Assembly (NCBI GenBank): GCA_012959595.1
Contig: DUCW01000034.1
Coordinates: 1 to 6,065 of the forward strand
Length of the DNA stretch: 6,065 nt
From: Gemmatimonadota bacterium
GTDB taxonomy: Bacteria; Gemmatimonadota; Gemmatimonadetes; Longimicrobiales; Gaopeijiaceae
Reading direction: 5' to 3'
The translations under genes and the position numbers were made by a program. A model generated the notes under the pieces. That model saw nothing but the letters and a program-made list of their open reading frames with translations. It ran no database searches and was not told the origin of the DNA. Of this stretch, positions 1-3,526 are shown in pieces. Position 1 is the stretch's first letter. Every line of letters begins with the position of its first letter.

Positions 1-93
1 AGAATCCACCAGATTGGTTTTTCCCGAACCTCCATGGCCCATTACTACCACATTCCTAATCTTGTTAGTTGGATATTCTTTTGCAGGATGCAT
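1..93 (-). CDS. EF-G-like translational GTPase, N-terminal fragment (cut by left edge)
   Basis: Only the first 31 residues are in the window; the gene runs off the left edge. The protein starts MHPAKEYPTNKIRNVVVMGH and continues into a P-loop, GHGGSGKT at residues 19-26, followed by NLVDS. The pattern of a short leader, I-R-N-V and a glycine-rich P-loop matches the start of the EF-G-like (EF-G2 type) subfamily of translational GTPases. Canonical EF-G has an AHIDAGKTT-type loop with an Asp that is Gly here. Lys25 and Thr26 are the expected phosphate and magnesium ligands. The next residue is Asn27, where Thr is usual. The ATG at 93 is preceded by AAAGGAG with a 6-nt spacer, so the start is well supported. 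The family's role would be ribosome-associated GTP hydrolysis in translocation or a related step; which one cannot be judged from 31 residues. A different P-loop GTPase is possible but less likely. Confidence 0.75.
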   Translation of the reverse strand, partial: MHPAKEYPTNKIRNVVVMGHGGSGKTNLVDS

Positions 94-99
94 TTGGCT

Positions 100-106
100 C
101 TCCTTT
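100..106 (-). promoter_or_regulatory. Ribosome binding site of the EF-G-like gene
   Basis: On the minus strand this reads AAAGGAG, six bases before the ATG at 93. It is the strongest Shine-Dalgarno match in the window and fixes the start of the truncated EF-G-like gene. Confidence 0.75.
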
Positions 107-170
107 ATCCTTAAGGTGCGTATCCCAACGATACAATGAGCTTGAGGCTAATTGTTTAAAGGGGGATATG

Positions 171-199
171 ATTGTAGGGCCAATGAACCGATGCGTCCA
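171..199 (-). promoter_or_regulatory. Possible sigma-70-type promoter for the EF-G-like gene
   Basis: On the minus strand a TGGACG box (194-199; four of six matches to TTGACA) is followed after 17 bases by TACAAT (171-176; five of six matches to TATAAT). It lies in the 160-nt gap between rhomboid and the EF-G-like gene, and would give a leader of roughly 70 nt before the ATG at 93. The spacing and the position fit a promoter. Single matches of this quality arise by chance, and the sigma factor consensus of this organism is unknown. Confidence 0.35.
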
Positions 200-222
200 G
201 ATTTTAATTCGCACATCTTATG

Positions 223-249
223 AACTGAAGCCCAACGGATGATTCAGTT
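223..249 (-). other. Weak hairpin just after the rhomboid stop codon
   Basis: On the minus strand AACTGAA (249-243) and TTCAGTT (229-223) form a perfect 7-bp stem around a 13-nt loop, starting four bases after the rhomboid TGA. No T-run follows, so it is not a classical Rho-independent terminator. It could be an mRNA 3'-end or stability hairpin, or chance. Confidence 0.25.
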
Positions 250-253
250 GTGA

Positions 254-1090
254 TCAATGAGATTGATGTTTCTTTGCAACTTGGTCTAGAAGCCGTTTCT
301 CTTCCGTAGTCAGAGAGCTCATTCCACTCTCCGCAATTTTGTCTAGAATCACATCAACTGCATCGAGGGTGGGATTGTCTCTTTCCTTGTTCTTTGCTGA
401 GCGCCTCTGTCTCTCTACAACAAATTTCAAGTTCCTATTCCTGAATGTCACTCCAATACTGGAATTTCGGATAGCTACATACACATCCCGAATTCTATTG
501 GAAAATCTCCTATTGTCAGGAAGAAAGGCAAACCCCGCAAGGAATCCCCCTAAATGTGCCAAATGGGCAACTCCATCTCCAGCCTGTCCCACCGCATTTA
601 AAAAAGTGAATGCAAACATGAAACTCACTAACCACTTCACTCTGATAGGAAAAATTCCCCATACATACATCGGGACATTAGGCCATGTAATGGCAAAAGC
701 TAACATGACGCCATAAACCCCCGCCGATGCACCTATAATGGAATTAGTGACGAAAGCATAGCTGAGGACTGCACCACCCAACCCACAACGAACAAAGTAC
801 CTGAGAAACGTCCCCGATCCCCACTTTCTCTCCAAAGGAGGACCCAGAAAGAAAAGAAGAAACATGTTCACAAAAAGGTGCCAAAATCCTCCGTGCACGA
901 ACATGTATGTCACTACCCCCCATGGACGAATCAAAATTTTGTAAGGCTGGAAAGAAAACCACTCGTTAATAAACATATTTCCCACGCCCATTCCGAGAAT
1001 CCACACAGACATGTTCACCCAAATCAATTTCTTGACACACGGGGTAAGTCTATTGTCAAACGTGCCCGTGCCGAATAGGTGATTTCTCAT
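254..1090 (-). CDS. Rhomboid family intramembrane serine protease with C-terminal helical module
   Basis: This is a polytopic inner-membrane serine protease of the rhomboid family, which cleaves substrates within or next to transmembrane helices. Numbering is from the ATG at 1090 (278 aa). Six hydrophobic segments lie at about 22-40, 58-82, 96-114, 117-138, 152-168 and 173-190. The family marks are complete: HLFVN in TM2 (His71, Asn75, the oxyanion region), the L1-loop GPPLERKWGS, the nucleophile motif GASAGVYG (Ser122) in TM4, and VAHLAHLGG in TM6 with His176 as the catalytic base. After TM6 comes a basic cytosolic tail. It ends in a module at about 243-275 (VDVILDKIAESGMSSLTTEE, then KRLLDQ) that resembles the short DUF6576-type tail seen on rhomboids of Bacteroidota and relatives. 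A TTG one codon upstream (1093) would give 279 aa, but it sits almost on top of the GGGGA ribosome binding site, so ATG is preferred. The gene lies 62 nt after ddl. The substrate is unknown. Confidence 0.93.
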   Translation of the reverse strand: MRNHLFGTGTFDNRLTPCVKKLIWVNMSVWILGMGVGNMFINEWFSFQPYKILIRPWGVVTYMFVHGGFWHLFVNMFLLFFLGPPLERKWGSGTFLRYFVRCGLGGAVLSYAFVTNSIIGASAGVYGVMLAFAITWPNVPMYVWGIFPIRVKWLVSFMFAFTFLNAVGQAGDGVAHLAHLGGFLAGFAFLPDNRRFSNRIRDVYVAIRNSSIGVTFRNRNLKFVVERQRRSAKNKERDNPTLDAVDVILDKIAESGMSSLTTEEKRLLDQVAKKHQSH

Positions 1091-1094
1091 CAAT

Positions 1095-1099
1095 TCCCC
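1095..1099 (-). promoter_or_regulatory. Ribosome binding site deciding the rhomboid start
   Basis: On the minus strand GGGGA is followed by ATTG and then ATG. It lies four bases before the ATG at 1090 but only one base before the alternative TTG at 1093, so it supports initiation at the ATG. Confidence 0.5.
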
Positions 1100-1130
1100 A
1101 GATGGTATGAACCTTGAATGTTCCCATTTA

Positions 1131-1158
1131 GACTAAAATTTCCATAAGGATTTTAGTC
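1131..1158 (-). other. Perfect inverted repeat spanning the ddl stop codon
   Basis: On the minus strand GACTAAAAT and ATTTTAGTC form a perfect 9-bp stem around a 10-nt loop, CCTTATGGAA, in which CC and GG could pair further. The 5' arm is made of the last ddl codon (GAC), the stop (TAA) and three more bases. No T-run follows and the stem has only two G-C pairs, so an intrinsic terminator is unlikely. It may mark an mRNA 3' end or processing point between the packed four-gene block and rhomboid, or slow re-initiation. Confidence 0.45.
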
Positions 1159-2166
1159 GATAGAGTGCATGTTTCTTGGTACACGTCTTTCTGCCAATAG
1201 CAGAAGTTTCTCGCAAAACTCCTGAAAAGAAAATCCTGCCGCTTCGGCAGCTTTCGGCAGCAAACTGTTAGCTGTCATACCTGGAAGGGTGTTCGCCTCT
1301 AGACACCAAAGAGTCTCTTGTTCATCAAGGATAAAGTCAATCCGAGACAAGTCTCTCAAGCCTAACAAATCGTGCACCTCTAATGCTATTTTAGAAACGG
1401 TAGAAGCTATTCGTTCTTCGATGGCTGCGGGGAAGATTTCATCTGCCATCTCCGGTCTATATTTACATTCGAAATCAAACAATTCATTCTTCGAAATGAT
1501 CTCTCCAACCGGAAGAGTATCCTTCCCCACAACTCCAACAGTAAGCTCACGCCCTGAGACGAAATTTTCGTACATGAGGGATGGCCCGCCCGCCTTTGCA
1601 GATGCAAAACATAGTTCCAAAGACTCTTTGTTTGTCACTAATGTTAGACCTACCGATGACCCCCCATCAACTGGCTTACAAATCAACGGGAAACTTAAGG
1701 TTTCTATGACCTCCTCTACAGTGCTGGGCAAAATCCAATCGGGAGTCGAAATATCGGCAGCTCTCAATAGCCTCTTTGTCAAATCTTTGTTCATTGCCAA
1801 TGCACACCCAAACATATCACTTCCCACATACGGAACTTCTAACAGATCAAGTACAGCTTGAATAGTTCCATTCTCTCCCATGCCACCATGAAGCACCGGG
1901 AAAACAATATCCGCCGTAGTTAACTCGTCTACGTACTCAAGTAGTCCCCGGAATGAACCAAAATCCTGGGCCTCAGAAGAAGGGAATCGAGGGATAGTGC
2001 CTCTCAAGTGACTTTTCTCTTGGGATACCCCTACCAAGCCACAGGCCGGATCCACCGATACTACATCGTGTCCCATTGCTCGTAGCCCTTTTGCTACTTG
2101 TGCCCCAGAAGCCAAAGATACATCTCTTTCTTCCGATTCCCCCCCTAAAAGTACGACTATCTTCAT
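1153..2166 (-). CDS. ddl: D-alanine--D-alanine ligase
   Basis: This cytosolic ATP-grasp enzyme joins two D-alanines in an ATP-dependent reaction, supplying the dipeptide for the peptidoglycan precursor UDP-MurNAc-pentapeptide. At 337 aa it is complete, slightly longer than the E. coli enzymes. The N-terminal domain starts MKIVVLLGGESEERDVSLAS, the family's first signature, and has HGGMGENG at 93-100 (HGxxGEDG type with Asn for Asp). YVGSD...ALAMNK (113-127) follows. The ATP-grasp part shows ICKPVDGGSSVG (162-173; Lys164 is the likely ATP ligand, GSSVG the loop), GRELTVGV (205-212), and a K-Y pair at 235-236. The C-terminal metal site reads RIDFILD (275-281) and LEANTLPGMT (289-298), giving Asp277, Glu290 and Asn292 as magnesium ligands. 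Its ATG overlaps the stop of the PLP-enzyme gene (ATGA), implying coupled translation. The tail ends at a hairpin-forming inverted repeat. All key residues appear intact. Confidence 0.96.
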   Translation of the reverse strand: MKIVVLLGGESEERDVSLASGAQVAKGLRAMGHDVVSVDPACGLVGVSQEKSHLRGTIPRFPSSEAQDFGSFRGLLEYVDELTTADIVFPVLHGGMGENGTIQAVLDLLEVPYVGSDMFGCALAMNKDLTKRLLRAADISTPDWILPSTVEEVIETLSFPLICKPVDGGSSVGLTLVTNKESLELCFASAKAGGPSLMYENFVSGRELTVGVVGKDTLPVGEIISKNELFDFECKYRPEMADEIFPAAIEERIASTVSKIALEVHDLLGLRDLSRIDFILDEQETLWCLEANTLPGMTANSLLPKAAEAAGFSFQEFCEKLLLLAERRVPRNMHSID

Positions 2167-3170
2167 TGTTTCTCAGGAGCTTCAGCTTCAATGGAAAAAC
2201 CATTAAGACGCATCCATTCATCATCATAAATTTTTGTCATATAATGTTCCCCCCAATCACATAGTATTGTGACAACTACTGCATCGGAATCCAGATCTCT
2301 AGCCAATTCAACAGCAGCATGCACTATAAGTCCTGAGGAGCCTCCAACGAAGAGTCCCTCCTCACGAGCTAGCCTCCTGGTCATCTGAAAAGCCTGAGAA
2401 TCATCGACGGTAATCCATCCATCAACAACTTCCATATCCAATGACCCTGGCACGTTATCACTCCCTAAACCTTCTACTTTATAAGGATGTCCTTCTATAA
2501 TCTCTCCTGTGTCATAAAAGTTCTTCAATACGGATCCTTTAGGGTCTACCCCGAGAATTTTCACAGATGGGTTCTGTTCCTTTAGATAACGACCGACACC
2601 ACTAATGGTCCCTCCAGTGCCAGCTCCTGCAAGAAAATGAGTTACCCTGCCTTCAGTCTGTTCCCAAATCTCGGGACCTGTAGATTCGTAATGAGCTCTT
2701 GGATTTGCTGGATTGAAAAATTGGTTTGCTAGAACCGCCCCAGGGGTTTGATCAACGATAGTTTGTGCCCTTACTGTATAGTGGTCTGGATGATCTGGAG
2801 GAACATCTGTTGGAGTAATGACAACTTCTGCTCCAAATGATTCCAAAAGTTTCACTTTTTCTCGACTCATTTTATCTGGCATGGTGAAAATACATTTATA
2901 CCCCCTGATAGCAGCCACCAAAGCCAAAGCTACACCTGTATTACCGCTGGTTGCTTCGACAATAACCCCTCCCTTTCTTAAGCCCCCGTCTTTCTCAGCA
3001 GCTTCTACCATGGCCAGTCCAATCCGATCTTTGACAGAACCCCCCGGGTTCATAAACTCACACTTGCCGTAGACAAGTCCGTCCACTCCGTCCGTAACTC
3101 TATTTAGTTTAACCACAGGAGTCCTTCCAACTGCCCCCAGTATATTGTTATGTAGCACATCCCTGTTCAT
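2163..3170 (-). CDS. PLP-dependent cysteine synthase / cystathionine beta-synthase family enzyme
   Basis: This is a cytosolic fold-type II PLP enzyme that carries out beta-replacement on serine or O-acetylserine. It is complete at 335 aa. Visible motifs: NPGGSVKDR (41-49) with Lys47 as the PLP Schiff base; EATSGNTG (72-79), the substrate carboxylate loop; GTGGT (184-188), the phosphate-binding loop; EGLGSD (233-238); and VGGSSG (275-280) with the Ser that contacts the PLP ring nitrogen. Several stretches resemble the catalytic core of cystathionine beta-synthase more than classical CysK: PTDVPPDHPDH (120-130), NPRAHYESTGPEI (157-168) and HYMTKIYDDEWMRLNGF (309-325). There is no N-terminal haem-binding extension and no C-terminal CBS-domain pair. 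Either cysteine synthesis from O-acetylserine or cystathionine formation from serine and homocysteine is possible, so no gene symbol is given. It is linked by ATGA overlaps to the TonB-domain lipoprotein gene upstream and to ddl downstream. Confidence 0.92.
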   Translation of the reverse strand: MNRDVLHNNILGAVGRTPVVKLNRVTDGVDGLVYGKCEFMNPGGSVKDRIGLAMVEAAEKDGGLRKGGVIVEATSGNTGVALALVAAIRGYKCIFTMPDKMSREKVKLLESFGAEVVITPTDVPPDHPDHYTVRAQTIVDQTPGAVLANQFFNPANPRAHYESTGPEIWEQTEGRVTHFLAGAGTGGTISGVGRYLKEQNPSVKILGVDPKGSVLKNFYDTGEIIEGHPYKVEGLGSDNVPGSLDMEVVDGWITVDDSQAFQMTRRLAREEGLFVGGSSGLIVHAAVELARDLDSDAVVVTILCDWGEHYMTKIYDDEWMRLNGFSIEAEAPEKQ

Positions 3171-3526
3171 CGACCTAGAGACCTACCTGTTTTAGTGAAT
3201 GTAAAGGGAAGGTGGGCCCAGACAGAAACAGCCTCCCCATCCCTGGATGCTGGATCAAACCTCATTTCTTTAGCAGCCCGGACAGCAGATGAATCAAAAG
3301 CTAAGTATCCACTAGATTCCAAGACTGAAACACTGTCGACTGCACCTTCTTGAGTTATACGTATCCTTAGAAGGGAACTACCTTCCACGTCCTTATCCCA
3401 CAAATCTATCGGATACTCAACACCCATAGTTCCCCCTAATGGCGTTGGATCAATAACATTTCCTTCATCAACACACCCCATTAGAAACAGGGCCACAATA
3501 GTTACCAATCGAATGATGTTTTTCAA
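3167..3526 (-). CDS. Small lipoprotein with a stand-alone TonB C-terminal domain
   Basis: The protein has 119 aa. A lipoprotein signal peptide is visible: Lys2 and Arg6, a hydrophobic core at 7-16, and lipobox LMGC with Cys18 as the predicted lipidated residue. Val19 and Asp20 follow, with no Asp right after the Cys, which would allow outer-membrane sorting. After a linker of about 20 residues, residues 38-112 match the TonB C-terminal (TIGR01352-like) pattern: YPIDLWDKDVEGSS, IRITQEGAVDSVSVLESSG, FDSSAVRAAKEMRFDPASRD and a final hydrophobic strand. No transmembrane anchor or proline-rich spacer is present, so it is not a classical ExbB/ExbD-energised TonB. The domain may act in envelope protein or peptidoglycan contacts; the function is unknown. 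The start is TTG at 3526: an in-frame TAA lies three codons upstream, and later starts would lose the positive end of the signal peptide. TTG overlaps the mutS stop as TTGA. The gene is followed by an ATGA overlap with the PLP-enzyme gene. Confidence 0.85.
   Translation of the reverse strand: MKNIIRLVTIVALFLMGCVDEGNVIDPTPLGGTMGVEYPIDLWDKDVEGSSLLRIRITQEGAVDSVSVLESSGYLAFDSSAVRAAKEMRFDPASRDGEAVSVWAHLPFTFTKTGRSLGR

Noticed and set aside
223..249. Rho-independent terminator after rhomboid
   Set aside because: The 7-bp stem has a 13-nt loop and no T-run follows in the direction of transcription; kept only as a weak hairpin.
339..716. 125-codon open frame on the plus strand
   Set aside because: It is antisense to the rhomboid gene, whose catalytic motifs are intact; the plus-strand translation shows no recognisable domain.
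1091..1093. TTG as the start of rhomboid
   Set aside because: Only one base separates it from the GGGGA ribosome binding site, while the ATG one codon later has a workable spacer.
1289..1861. 190-codon open frame on the plus strand
   Set aside because: It lies fully antisense to ddl, its translation is low-complexity Ser/Thr-rich without motifs, and no ribosome binding site or context supports it. It is a shadow of ddl.
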